Below, piece by piece: positions 7,649-16,823 of a stretch of DNA of 64,000 bases; within the stretch, counting starts at the first letter, position 1; every line of letters begins with the position of its first letter. The notes under the pieces were generated by a model. The model worked only from the letters and a program-made list of their open reading frames with translations, had not been told where the DNA came from and searched no databases. The stretch lies in contig NZ_CP053435.1 of the NCBI RefSeq assembly GCF_013127955.1, positions 2,728,001 through 2,792,000 on the forward strand, read 5' to 3'. A program made the position numbers and the translations under genes. Origin of the DNA: Spirosoma taeanense (GTDB lineage: Bacteria > Bacteroidota > Bacteroidia > Cytophagales > Spirosomataceae).

Positions 7649-8374
7649 ATGCAAGCCCTACGTCTTAAAATAAGCCTATTTTTTTGTTTTCTGACCAGCT
7701 TTCTAACAGCCTCGGCGGTAACGCCCGCCGATATTCGCCGGGCAGATTCGCTGTTTGCGGCTGGCGCTCAGACGGATGCAGCGGCCCTGTTTGAGACGGC
7801 CCTGGCTGAGGGCCACACCGCCACTGATGCCATGCTGCTAAAACTCGCCAGTACCTATGAGCGGCAGAATGACGTTCCCCGGCTGTTGTATTACCTGCAG
7901 GTTTATTTTGACCGTCACCCCGACGATGCGGTGTTACGTCGGATGAACGACATTGCCCGCGCTAACAACCTCAATGGCTACGAAACCGACGATCTGAATT
8001 ATTTCTATCTCTTTTATAAAAAATACGGCATCTATTTTCTGTTATTTCTGATCCTGCCCGCCGGTTATGCATTTGGGGTACTGATGGTGAAGCTGCTGCG
8101 AAAAGTGCCTATTCCTCAGCGTCAGAAGTGGGTATTGCTTTTTTACCTGATCGGCCTGTTGCTGTTCGTCAATCTGCCCGAGAGTGTGCAGTCGGGTATT
8201 ACGAGCCATGACCGGGTCCTGCTCCGCACCAATCCGTCAGCAGCCGCGCCGGTAGCTGAGGTGATTGGCCGGGGGCATAAAGTCAACATATTCGGCAGCC
8301 GCGATATCTATCTGCGTGTTCTCTGGAACAACGAAGTCTACTACATTCGGCGCGACAATGTGTGGGTAATTTAA
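7649..8374 (+). CDS. Membrane protein with TPR-like N-terminus and SH3-like C-terminus
   Basis: 241 residues from the ATG at 7649. This start is preferred over an upstream in-frame codon because it begins directly with a signal peptide (residues 1-23, ending TASA). Residues 26-110 look like helical TPR repeats (ADSLFAAGAQTDAAALFETAL). Two membrane helices follow at about 126-147 and 161-176. The last 50 residues (VLLRTNPSAAAPVAEVIGRG...VYYIRRDNVWVI) are an SH3b-like beta domain, which would face the periplasm. This layout resembles the C-terminal part of BatE-like aerotolerance proteins, but no other Bat gene is nearby. The function is not proven. Confidence 0.65.
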   Translation: MQALRLKISLFFCFLTSFLTASAVTPADIRRADSLFAAGAQTDAAALFETALAEGHTATDAMLLKLASTYERQNDVPRLLYYLQVYFDRHPDDAVLRRMNDIARANNLNGYETDDLNYFYLFYKKYGIYFLLFLILPAGYAFGVLMVKLLRKVPIPQRQKWVLLFYLIGLLLFVNLPESVQSGITSHDRVLLRTNPSAAAPVAEVIGRGHKVNIFGSRDIYLRVLWNNEVYYIRRDNVWVI

Positions 8375-8384
8375 AGAGTGAAAT

Positions 8385-8526
8385 AGCGAATGAGTGAAAG
8401 AGTGATTCGGGGCATTGGTGATTGGGCGAAAGAGCGATTGAGTGAATTGCTGCGCTACACTCCTTATCCCGCAAATCGCTTCCCAACCCACTCAATCGCT
8501 CTTTCACTAATTCACTCTTTCGCTCA
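8385..8526. repeat. Imperfect inverted repeat of GAGTGAAAGAGTGA-like units between convergent genes
   Basis: The left side contains ATGAGTGAAAGAGTGA (8390-8405) and GAAAGAGCGATTGAGTG. The right side, read on the minus strand, contains ATGAGCGAAAGAGTGA and GTGAAAGAGCGATTGAGTG. The two 16-17 base blocks therefore recur in opposite orientation around a central segment of about 45 bases. The right end overlaps the stop codon of the SDR gene. It could fold into a large hairpin and act as a terminator for both convergent genes, or be a small dispersed repeat. Confidence 0.55.
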
Positions 8527-9333
8527 TTTCTTCAGCGGTGAGTCTTTCTCTTTGGCGAGCGTGTTGAAAACGAGCTTGTCGGCCAGACCGGGCAGCAGCT
8601 TGTTGACCAGAACGGTTAGTTTGCCTTGTGTCGTCAGGATCAGTTCCCGCTTACGGGCTTTTACGGCGCGTAGAATATGGTCGGCGCATTCTTCGGCGCT
8701 CATCATCGAGCCTTCATCCCGAACGGTTTCGCCGGTAACCTGCCCGTGTGCGTCGAGGGCGGAGTAACGAATGTTAGAGGTCGTAAAACCAGGGCAGGCC
8801 GTCAGCACGTGAACGCCCGAATGCAGCAGCTCGGTCCGGACCGCTTCCAAAAATCCGTTCATGGCAAATTTTGACGCTGAGTAGCCGCTCCGTACCGGTA
8901 AACCCCGATACCCGGCAATGGACGATATACCCACGATGGAGCCTTTGGCTTGCTGAATATAAGGCAGGGCATAGCGCGTCGCGTAAACCGTCCCCATGAA
9001 ATTAACGTCCATCACCTTCTGAATGACCGCCGGATCAGTGTCCACCAGCATCGAACGCATGGTGATACCGGCGTTGTTGACCAGGATATCCAGCCGGCCA
9101 AAGCGGGCAATCGTCTGTTCGATAAGCTGCTTTACGTCGGCTTCAATGCTTACGTCGGCGGTGAGGGCCAGTACGGTAATGCCCGCCTGACGGAGTTCGT
9201 CGCTAACCTGCTGAAGCGCATCGGCTTTACGGGCGCAGATAACGATGTGGGCACCTTCGCGGCCAAAGGCGAAAGCCAGCGCTTTGCCAATGCCGGACGA
9301 GGCCCCGGTAATGAGTACAATCTTATCCTTCAT
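8524..9333 (-). CDS. Classical SDR family NAD(P)-dependent oxidoreductase
   Basis: 269 residues with a Rossmann fold. TGASSGIG (9-16) binds the cofactor and Arg35 after the second strand favours NADP(H). NNAG is at 86-89, and the catalytic set is Asn111, Ser138, Tyr151 and Lys155 in the standard YxxxK arrangement. PGFTTSNI follows the active site. This is a complete and ordinary classical SDR; the substrate, probably an alcohol or ketone, cannot be assigned. The C-terminal 40 residues contain a hydrophobic stretch (LTVLVNKLLPGLADKLVF) that may contact the membrane, as in some lipid-acting SDRs. The stop codon lies inside the inverted repeat at 8385-8526. Confidence 0.9.
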   Translation of the reverse strand: MKDKIVLITGASSGIGKALAFAFGREGAHIVICARKADALQQVSDELRQAGITVLALTADVSIEADVKQLIEQTIARFGRLDILVNNAGITMRSMLVDTDPAVIQKVMDVNFMGTVYATRYALPYIQQAKGSIVGISSIAGYRGLPVRSGYSASKFAMNGFLEAVRTELLHSGVHVLTACPGFTTSNIRYSALDAHGQVTGETVRDEGSMMSAEECADHILRAVKARKRELILTTQGKLTVLVNKLLPGLADKLVFNTLAKEKDSPLKK

Positions 9334-9418
9334 AATCGTGGCCGCGAAGATAAGCGATTGGCCGAATTAGTTGGCGTGGCCGATTTTTGCTACGCCGATT
9401 AATTCCCGGCTTCATAAC

Positions 9419-11674
9419 TCACCGGATCAGGGTGACGGGGCCTTTTAATGTGCGTTTGCTCGTCGTCAGGAGATAGTAATACGTACCAGCGGGGTCATCG
9501 GTACCGTACCACCGAAATTTGGGGTCTGAAGACGTAAAGACCGTGCGGCCGTATCGATTTGTGATGACAACCGTTTTGAACTGTTCAGAACAGGCGTTTT
9601 CCGGCAGGTCTTTTACCGCAAAATAATCGTTGATACCGTCGTTATTCGGCGTGAACACGTTTGGAACTTTGATGTCGGCGTTTACCGATGGGTCGCGCAG
9701 GCGGAACGTAACGGTGGTGGTATCGGTGTGATTAGGCTGGCAGGAGCGGTCGTCGGCCACAAAATCAACCACAAAGAGGGCTTCTGTTCTTCCCGCCATC
9801 AGCTCGCAGGTCGGTTTCCAGCCAAAAGGGGTTTGCAGCATGACTTTGCCAGTTTTGTTCGTGAACGTCATCCCCGCGGCCTTTATGTCGAACCCTCGTC
9901 CAATGGCCGTCAGTCCGATGGTGTCCAGGTCTGCGTCGTCACCAATCACGGTAAATGTACTGCTGCCGGTTGAGTCGCTCGCGCCAACCAGCATATCGAC
10001 CACCGGCTGAGGCAGGGTCGTCCGGACGGTGGGCGGGCGGCTTGGCAGGCCAACAGCCGCGAGATTAACCGTCACGGTGTCGCGCAGGTTGCGGTTGCAG
10101 CGGGTATCCGTAACGATGAAATCGACGAGATAGGCCGACCGCGTCGCGTCGGTGCAGGTTGGCTTCCAGGTAAAGGCCTGCGATACTTTGCCAGCGCCCG
10201 AAGCCGAACCGAAACTCATGCCTGCCTGGGCCAGGTTGAAGCCGCGCCCTACGGCCTGGATGGTGATGTTGTCATTATCCGGGTCGGCACCGAAGGCCGT
10301 GAACGAGAGCGACGACCCAACCGTTACGCGGGCGAGGTTATTGGCCAGGTTGGTGCTGGCCACTGGCTTGCCGTTCGGGGAAGGAATCACATTCAGCCGG
10401 ATCGTGAGCGTATCGCTCAGTCCCTGCGGACAGCCTTCGTCGGTAGCCCGGATCATCAGCGTAAAGGGCTTGCCGTCGCCCCCCACACATTCGCCAAAAC
10501 AAAATTTAGCCTGCAGCGTATCGTGCGCCGTCCGGGTAAGCAACTGGCCGGGGTTAAGCGTCAGGCCCGGCAGGGAACCGCTCATGTTGATGATCTGAAT
10601 CCGCTGGTTCGGGTTGGGGTCGGTTACGTAGAGGTTGAGGCAGTTTGTGTCTTTCTCCGTGATCGTGATGACGGTGTTTTCGGCGTAAAACCCTTTCTGT
10701 CCATCGGCCCGGAACAGCAGTCTGGGCGGATCATTTTTGGGACAGTCAACAACCAGAATCTGGTAATCACGCCGGACCCGCCCGATGGCTTTTCCCTGCC
10801 GGTATTCGACCACTTCAACCGAAAAAACGTGGAGACCGGTTTTGTTAGGCGTTACGGTCAGCAAACCCGTTCGGGCATTCACGCGCAGGGGTTGGGTACC
10901 GGGAACTTCATTGGCTACCGAAACACCGGTTATCCAGCTAATCAGCGAGTAAGGACCCGCGTAGAACGTGGGCGGGTTAAACTGGTTCAGGGCACCGGGA
11001 TTCGGCACACCTTTGGTGCTGAACCCATTGTAGGGTGTTACCAGCGTATAAGTTAGACTGTCGCCGTCGGCATCTTTGGCGCTAAAATCAAGACTGAACG
11101 GCTGACCGATGCAGGCATAATCCCCCCGGGGAATGGCAAAAACCGGCGAGGAATTGTTGACGCTCGCCTGCCCGTTCCGGATGGCGGGAAATTCCAGATA
11201 GAACGTAGAACCGGCATCGCCCGGACTCTGAATGTTGACTATACTCCCGTTCCGGCAACAGCGCTCCCAGGACAGATAATACCCGCCAGGATCGTTGAAA
11301 ATATTTGGGTCGAGCGTCAGGTCCGTGCTGTGGCGAATAAGCCGCGTGCGCAGGTAGGCCGTCTGGCAGGTCGTGTTGGTGTAGGGAACGTACTGGCTGC
11401 TCACCCGCAGCAGAGGAACGTACCCGATGAGCTGATTGGTCCGTTTAGAGAAAATACCAACCGTGACCCGCCCGTCGTCGGCTCCCTGATCGCCGTTAAC
11501 GTCATCGAAATATAGATTCAGGTTGATGCGGTGCGTATACGTACTCTGCGTGCCGAGGTAGCGCAATTCCAGTTCTCCGCCAACAATATGCGTTGCACTC
11601 ACCATCCGACTGATTACCAGCAGAAAGCCAGTTAATCCCACCATCCAGCAACGCCTACGGTACATGTCAATCAT
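9419..11674 (-). CDS. Large T9SS type B secreted protein
   Basis: 751 residues. The signal peptide lies in residues 4-27; Met4 or Met11 could also be the start. The mature protein begins THIVGGELELRYLG, an N-terminal block seen in many gliding-motility-associated surface proteins. Repeated cadherin/PKD-like beta domains follow, shown by repeated DADGDSLTYTL-, PDNDNITI- and DADLDTIGL-like motifs at about 200, 465 and 580. The C-terminal 80 residues hold VPNVFTPNNDGINDYF and NRYGRTVF, the type B sorting domain for T9SS export. Likely an adhesin or surface-layer protein; the ligand is unknown. Confidence 0.88.
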   Translation of the reverse strand: MIDMYRRRCWMVGLTGFLLVISRMVSATHIVGGELELRYLGTQSTYTHRINLNLYFDDVNGDQGADDGRVTVGIFSKRTNQLIGYVPLLRVSSQYVPYTNTTCQTAYLRTRLIRHSTDLTLDPNIFNDPGGYYLSWERCCRNGSIVNIQSPGDAGSTFYLEFPAIRNGQASVNNSSPVFAIPRGDYACIGQPFSLDFSAKDADGDSLTYTLVTPYNGFSTKGVPNPGALNQFNPPTFYAGPYSLISWITGVSVANEVPGTQPLRVNARTGLLTVTPNKTGLHVFSVEVVEYRQGKAIGRVRRDYQILVVDCPKNDPPRLLFRADGQKGFYAENTVITITEKDTNCLNLYVTDPNPNQRIQIINMSGSLPGLTLNPGQLLTRTAHDTLQAKFCFGECVGGDGKPFTLMIRATDEGCPQGLSDTLTIRLNVIPSPNGKPVASTNLANNLARVTVGSSLSFTAFGADPDNDNITIQAVGRGFNLAQAGMSFGSASGAGKVSQAFTWKPTCTDATRSAYLVDFIVTDTRCNRNLRDTVTVNLAAVGLPSRPPTVRTTLPQPVVDMLVGASDSTGSSTFTVIGDDADLDTIGLTAIGRGFDIKAAGMTFTNKTGKVMLQTPFGWKPTCELMAGRTEALFVVDFVADDRSCQPNHTDTTTVTFRLRDPSVNADIKVPNVFTPNNDGINDYFAVKDLPENACSEQFKTVVITNRYGRTVFTSSDPKFRWYGTDDPAGTYYYLLTTSKRTLKGPVTLIR

Positions 11675-11744
11675 ACAAGGAAACGGTTCAGTATTGGGGC
11701 CGTCCGAAAAGGACTGCTTAAATTAGCGGTTTTTTCGGACACTC

Positions 11745-13193
11745 ATGCGTAGAAAGAGTCATAAAGCACCCGAACGGTTGCAGAACGTCGTCATTGATGC
11801 CGTTGCCGCCGAAGGGAAGTGTATCGTCCGTACCGATGAGGGCGTTATTTTCGTCGAAAACCCTACCGGTGGGCCGGGTGTAGCCCCGGGCGACGTGGTG
11901 GATTTGCGGGTTACGAATCGCAAAAAACAGTACCGCGAAGCCGTAGCCGAGCACATTCGCGAGCGTTCGCCGATACGTACTGAGCCCTTCTGCGAGCACT
12001 TCGGTACCTGCGGAGGCTGCAAATGGCAGCATATTCGCTACGACGAACAACTGCGGTTCAAGCACCAGCAGGTAGTCGATCACCTGACGCGTATTGGGAA
12101 GGTGGACCTGCCCGAAATCCGGCCTATTCTGGCCGCCCATCCGACCCAGTATTACCGGAACAAACTCGAATTTACCTGTGCGGAAGGGCGCTGGCTGACC
12201 CAGGCCGAAGCTGCTACCCACGAACCCATGGACCCCCGCGCGGTGGGCTTTCACGTGCCGGGGCGCTTCGACAAGGTGCTGCCAATTCGTCACTGCTACC
12301 TTCAGCCCGACCCGTCCAACGCCATTCGGCTGGCCGTAAACGATTATGTCTTCCGGCATGACCTGACGTTGTATAACCTGAAAGCCCATACTGGTTTTCT
12401 CCGAACACTCATCATCCGTACAGCCGACACTACGCAGCAACTGATGGTAACGTTGCAGGTAGCGCAGGATAATCCCGAACTGCTGGCTGGGCTGATGAAT
12501 TTTCTGCAGACGACGTTCCCCCAGATTACGTCGCTGAACTATATCCTGAACACCAAGAAGAATGACAGTTATCAGGATCAGGAGGTTGTCAATTGGTCGG
12601 GGATGCCCTATATCGAGGAGCAGATGGACGATGGCAGCGGGACGCCACTAACCTTCCGCGTGGGGCCGAAATCATTTTACCAGACCAATGCGCAACAGGC
12701 GTTTAACCTGTACAAGATCACCCGCGACTGGGCCGGACTAACGGGTCAGGAACGCGTCTACGACCTCTACACGGGCACGGGCACCATTGCGCTGTTCGTT
12801 GCCCGACGGGCCAAAGAAGTGATTGGAGTTGAATATGTCGAAGCATCCGTGGCCGACGCTCGCGTCAATGCGCAGGTAAACAACATCACCAATGCCAGCT
12901 TCTACGCGGGCGATATGCGCGACATTCTGACCGACGACTTTTTTGACCAGCATGGCCGACCGGATGTGGTCATTACCGATCCCCCGCGGGCGGGTATGGA
13001 CGAGGCCGTTACGCGCCAGCTCCTGAAAGCGGCTCCTAGCCGGATCGTTTACGTAAGCTGCAACACCGCCACCCAGGCGCGTGATCTGGGCATACTGGAT
13101 GAAGGCTACCGCGTGGCCGACGTGCGACCCGTCGATATGTTCCCACACACACACCACGTCGAGAACGTAGTGCTGCTGACGAGAAGAGACTAA
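11745..13193 (+). CDS. rlmD: 23S rRNA (uracil-5-)-methyltransferase, RlmD/TrmA family
   Basis: 482 residues. An N-terminal TRAM domain (about 10-70) for RNA binding is followed by Cys83, Cys89 and Cys92, and a later Cys in RHCYLQP, which suit a 4Fe-4S cluster. The C-terminal SAM domain has VYDLYTGTGTIALF and DPPRAGMDE, and the catalytic Cys lies in YVSCNTATQARDL. It methylates a uracil C5 in 23S rRNA, most likely U1939; the sister enzyme RlmC cannot be fully excluded by eye. It converges with dnaB across a shared perfect terminator. Confidence 0.85.
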   Translation: MRRKSHKAPERLQNVVIDAVAAEGKCIVRTDEGVIFVENPTGGPGVAPGDVVDLRVTNRKKQYREAVAEHIRERSPIRTEPFCEHFGTCGGCKWQHIRYDEQLRFKHQQVVDHLTRIGKVDLPEIRPILAAHPTQYYRNKLEFTCAEGRWLTQAEAATHEPMDPRAVGFHVPGRFDKVLPIRHCYLQPDPSNAIRLAVNDYVFRHDLTLYNLKAHTGFLRTLIIRTADTTQQLMVTLQVAQDNPELLAGLMNFLQTTFPQITSLNYILNTKKNDSYQDQEVVNWSGMPYIEEQMDDGSGTPLTFRVGPKSFYQTNAQQAFNLYKITRDWAGLTGQERVYDLYTGTGTIALFVARRAKEVIGVEYVEASVADARVNAQVNNITNASFYAGDMRDILTDDFFDQHGRPDVVITDPPRAGMDEAVTRQLLKAAPSRIVYVSCNTATQARDLGILDEGYRVADVRPVDMFPHTHHVENVVLLTRRD

Positions 13194-13210
13194 TGATTAG
13201 TCTCTTGTAA

Positions 13211-13265
13211 AAACGCCAAAGGGTGTACGTATTCCAGACGGAGCTACGTACACCCTTTGGCGTTT
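13211..13265. terminator. Bidirectional terminator between rlmD and dnaB
   Basis: A perfect 21-base stem (13211-13231 with 13245-13265) and a 13-base loop. The stem starts with an A-run and ends with TTT, between the convergent ends of rlmD (13193) and dnaB (13279). Confidence 0.88.
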
Positions 13266-13278
13266 CTTAAGTTACGCC

Positions 13279-14868
13279 TTAAAATGGCGTTTCCTGACTC
13301 GGGTCGGCATGGCCGAAGTTGGAGAGATTGTTGGCCTTGCTTTTAAAGACGCTGCCCGCCGAGGGTTGCGGTGCGTCGAAGCTGCTCAGTCCGTTAACGT
13401 CGGGCGCAAAGCCCTGCGTGGGTATCGGCTCGAAGTAGGTATCGAGGTCGCAGAATTTCGTGAATTTGTTGATGAACCGGAGCTGGATCGTGTCGAGCGA
13501 ACCGCTTCGGTTTTTGGCAATAATTACTTCGCCGATGCCCGCGGTTGAGTTGCCGTTTTCATCCTGCGTAATGTTGTAATATTCCGGACGATAGAGGAAG
13601 CAGACCATATCGGCGTCCTGCTCAATAGATCCCGATTCCCGAAGGTCGGATAATTGGGGTTTTTTGTCGCCCCCGCGGGTTTCGACGGCCCGGCTTAGCT
13701 GGGATAAAGCAATGACCGGTACGTTCAGTTCCTTGGCGAGGTTCTTCAGTGCCCGCGAAATCGAAGCAATCTCCTGTTCACGGTTGCCGCCCGCGCGCCC
13801 GGACGTATCGCCCGACATGAGCTGGAGATAGTCAATAACGACCATCTGGATGTCGTGCTGCGCTTTCAGACGGCGGCATTTGGCCCGCAGTTCCAGAATG
13901 GATAGGGCAGGGGTATCGTCAATAAAGATCGGAGCCTCCGTGAGCCGCTGGATCTTGTGGTGCAGCTGCGTCCACTCGTGCGGAGCCAGCGTACCTTTCC
14001 GGATCTTCTCCGAATCAATTTCGGCTTCGGCCGAGATAAGCCGGTTGACCAACTGCACTGACGACATCTCCAGCGAGAAAATAGCGACGGGTTTACCGTG
14101 GTCAACAGCTGCGTTACGTAGGGCGCTCACGACAAAGGCTGTTTTACCCATGGCGGGTCGGGCGGCCAGAATAATCAGTTCGGTTGGCTGCCAGCCCGAC
14201 GTAACGCGGTCGAGGTTGGTGAAACCCGATGGAACACCCGTCAGACCTTCCTGGTTCTTTTTCGTTTCCAGTTCATTGAGCGCCATCCGGACGATGGTGC
14301 TCATGTCGGCGTAATTCTTCTTGATGTTCGATTCCGAAATCTTGAAGAGCGACTGTTCGGTGCGGTCGAGGAGTTCGAATACGTCGGTGGTATCCTCGTA
14401 GGCGTCGCGCAGAATCGTGGACGACATCGCAATCAGGGCGCGTTTGAGCGCCTGCTCTGACACAATCCGGGCGTGGTACTCAATGTTGGCCGCCGAGTTG
14501 ACCCGGAACGTCAGCTCCGATACGAAACCACCCCCGCCAACCAGTTCGATTTCGCCCGTCTTACGAAGCTGCTGCGTAACGGTGAGCAGGTCGATCGGAT
14601 CAGAGTTGCCAAACAGCGTCAGGATAGCGTTGTAGATACGCTGGTGGGCCTCTTTATAGAACGTTTCTGGTTTGAGAATATCAACAACCGAGGAAAGGGC
14701 ATCTTTCTCAATCATCAGCGCCCCCAGCACCGCTTCTTCAAGATCAAGCGCCTGCGGGGGTAATTTGCCAAGGCCCGTATCAAGCCAGTGGTTACCGGCC
14801 TGCTGACGACCTCCGGCAAAGGCCGACGGTTTACGAAGGTGCTGGTTGGGGCGTGCGTTGTTCTCCAT
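13279..14868 (-). CDS. dnaB: Replicative DNA helicase DnaB
   Basis: 529 residues. The helical N-terminal domain (about 35-145, PPQALDLEEAVLGALMIE) is followed by a linker and the RecA-like helicase domain: Walker A ARPAMGKT (236-243), Walker B VVIDYLQLM, and the LSQLSRAVE and SDLRESGSIEQDAD motifs. The enzyme unwinds the replication fork as a hexameric ring in the cytoplasm. Length is slightly above the usual 450-470 because of a 35-residue N-terminal extension and a 60-residue C-terminal tail. No intein is present. Confidence 0.97.
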   Translation of the reverse strand: MENNARPNQHLRKPSAFAGGRQQAGNHWLDTGLGKLPPQALDLEEAVLGALMIEKDALSSVVDILKPETFYKEAHQRIYNAILTLFGNSDPIDLLTVTQQLRKTGEIELVGGGGFVSELTFRVNSAANIEYHARIVSEQALKRALIAMSSTILRDAYEDTTDVFELLDRTEQSLFKISESNIKKNYADMSTIVRMALNELETKKNQEGLTGVPSGFTNLDRVTSGWQPTELIILAARPAMGKTAFVVSALRNAAVDHGKPVAIFSLEMSSVQLVNRLISAEAEIDSEKIRKGTLAPHEWTQLHHKIQRLTEAPIFIDDTPALSILELRAKCRRLKAQHDIQMVVIDYLQLMSGDTSGRAGGNREQEIASISRALKNLAKELNVPVIALSQLSRAVETRGGDKKPQLSDLRESGSIEQDADMVCFLYRPEYYNITQDENGNSTAGIGEVIIAKNRSGSLDTIQLRFINKFTKFCDLDTYFEPIPTQGFAPDVNGLSSFDAPQPSAGSVFKSKANNLSNFGHADPSQETPF

Positions 14869-15465
14869 CTCTTACTGCAAGTTTACGCAATATGACCCGC
14901 ATGAGGCAAGCCCCTTCCGCCCGGCTCCGGAGCCGGTGACTGAAAAAACACCCGTAACATTCTGGTAATGTTGACGCTACCCCACCGAAAAATTTTTCGG
15001 TTTTTTAAGCAACGCTGGCGGAGCATTTTGACGTACATAGTACTGAAATGCGTAGGAGGCTGTGTGTCAGAAAGGTAGCAATTTTTTAATATAAAATAGG
15101 GTAGCTACAGGATGGATGCAGATTAAAAAATTTGCGTTAGCTAAAATGAAGAAATTTCTCTTTTAAAAACGCGCAAATGGCCGTTTCTTGGCTAAGAAAT
15201 TCCAATAATCCTGCTTGCAGAGCGTTCAGGCATCAAGACAGTTACGGTCTTTGTCCAGGCTGGTTGGTTCTGTCGCCACTGGATGTCTGCTCGCAACGGA
15301 TTCTCCTGCCTGATACCCGCCGGTGGTCTATCGCCGATAACCTTGTTTCAACCTGAGTACGTAGTGCCTCTGCATCACACCCGATACAGACAGAATGGGT
15401 TATGCGGCTGCTCACATCAACTGCATGAACAGATTTACAGACAAGCAAACAACCTGAAATACATA
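14869..15465. other. Intergenic region between divergent dnaB and beta-helix lipoprotein genes
   Basis: 597 bases. The middle (about 14990-15180) is AT-rich with several A and T runs and probably holds the promoters of both flanking genes, but no clear TAnnTTTG box with a matching -33 partner was found. An open frame from 15283 into the next gene is judged to be leader, because a lipoprotein signal starts only at 15466. Confidence 0.5.
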
Positions 15466-16713
15466 ATGAAGCACCTTTTGATCCTTCTCACTGCCCTGCT
15501 GCTGGTGACGTGTAAGCGGACCATCGATGATCCCGCCGTCACGCCAACACCTACCCCGCCCAAGCCATTCGTGCCTAAATTCATTATTGATAAGGCAGGC
15601 GTACATAATGGAGCCAGCCTGGGCGTGCAGCCCGGCGATACCGTAGCCATTCAGGCTGGCACCTACACCAATCTGATTTTACAGGGATTCGTCGGTGCTC
15701 CCGGTAAACCGATTATTTTCCTGAATTATAAAGGCCAAGTGCAGATAAAAGGCACTACCCAGAACAACGGGAACTTCAGCATCAACGGTTGTTCCTACTT
15801 TGTCCTGACGGGTTCGGGAACAGAAGGGGTGCAGTATGGCTTCGATGTCAGTTCCACCTATAAGGACGTTTCGGCGCTGGTCGTTGCGGGCAAATCAACC
15901 AACTGCGAAATCACCCGGGTAGAGGTATCGCAGTCGGGTTTTGCCGGAATGATGATCAAGACCGACCCGAGCAAAAACGATCCGACAACCTGGCTGGGTA
16001 ATTTCGTGATGAAGGACGTTCATGTGCACGACAACTATGTTCACGACACGCTGGGCGAGGGGTTTTACATTGGCAACTCGTTCTGGAACACGGGCCTGAA
16101 TGGTCTGTATCCGCATGAAATCCAGGGTCTGCACCTGCACCATAACATTGTAAAGCGCGCCGGCTGCGAAGGGATTCAGTACAGCTGTTCGCCGGGCGCG
16201 AGTGTTCACCATAACCGGGTTAGTCAAACGGGTATTTCGCCGTTTTCCAACAGCCAGAACGCGGGCGTACAGATCTCGGGTGGGTCATCGGGTGAATTCT
16301 ACAATAATACCATCGACTCGGCGCAGGGCGTCGGGCTGATCATTGTTGGTGCCGTTCGATCCGGCGATAGTCTTGTGGTACGTAACGTGTTGGTAACGAA
16401 CAGCAACCAGTTTGCCGGTGCCGATAAACTCCCGGCGGAGACCTGTGCGGTATTTGCTGATGAGCGGAACACTCCACCGGGGGTTGTGGTAGGTGGCAGG
16501 CTGATTTTTCAGAATATAACCGTTGAAGGGGCCCGGCTCGACGGTATCCGCCTGTATAATCAGAGCCAGAGCAACATTATCCGTAAATCGATCGTGCGTG
16601 GTTTTACCCGGTCGGCCATCGACCGATCGCCTAAGTCGGTGCCGCTGCTGGAAGTAGAGAATTACTTTGGGGTAATTACTGCGCCGGCAGGTATTGGCTA
16701 TCAGACCAATTAA
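15466..16713 (+). CDS. Lipoprotein with right-handed parallel beta-helix
   Basis: 415 residues from the ATG at 15466, chosen because it starts a lipoprotein signal (MKHLLILLTALLLVTC, Cys16 as lipid site) while the longer open frame has no signal. A Pro/Thr-rich spacer follows the Cys. Residues 35-410 contain recurring short repeats with N-G, HDNYVHD and HHNIVKR motifs, as in PbH1 repeats of right-handed beta-helix proteins such as pectate lyases and carbohydrate epimerases. It opens VQPGDTVAIQAGTY, typical of chondroitinase-B/alginate-lyase-like helices. Probably acts on or binds polysaccharide at the cell surface; the catalytic residues cannot be assigned. Confidence 0.75.
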   Translation: MKHLLILLTALLLVTCKRTIDDPAVTPTPTPPKPFVPKFIIDKAGVHNGASLGVQPGDTVAIQAGTYTNLILQGFVGAPGKPIIFLNYKGQVQIKGTTQNNGNFSINGCSYFVLTGSGTEGVQYGFDVSSTYKDVSALVVAGKSTNCEITRVEVSQSGFAGMMIKTDPSKNDPTTWLGNFVMKDVHVHDNYVHDTLGEGFYIGNSFWNTGLNGLYPHEIQGLHLHHNIVKRAGCEGIQYSCSPGASVHHNRVSQTGISPFSNSQNAGVQISGGSSGEFYNNTIDSAQGVGLIIVGAVRSGDSLVVRNVLVTNSNQFAGADKLPAETCAVFADERNTPPGVVVGGRLIFQNITVEGARLDGIRLYNQSQSNIIRKSIVRGFTRSAIDRSPKSVPLLEVENYFGVITAPAGIGYQTN

Positions 16714-16748
16714 AACCCAGACCGACTACTCAGTTACCAGAAAAGGGT

Positions 16749-16788
16749 CGTCCCGGTTGGCGTATGGAATTACACGCTAACCGGGACG
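16749..16788. terminator. Terminator between the beta-helix lipoprotein and the TetR gene
   Basis: A 15-base stem (16749-16763 with 16774-16788, one G-T pair) and a 10-base loop, followed by GTTCTTTT on the plus strand. It lies between convergent genes. Confidence 0.75.
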
Positions 16789-16823
16789 AGTTCTTTTGAG
16801 TTATCGGATAGTTTAGCTTGAAT

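Noticed and set aside
15283-15465. In-frame extension of the beta-helix lipoprotein
   Set aside because: A lipoprotein signal begins at 15466, and the extra 61 residues have no signal or family pattern.
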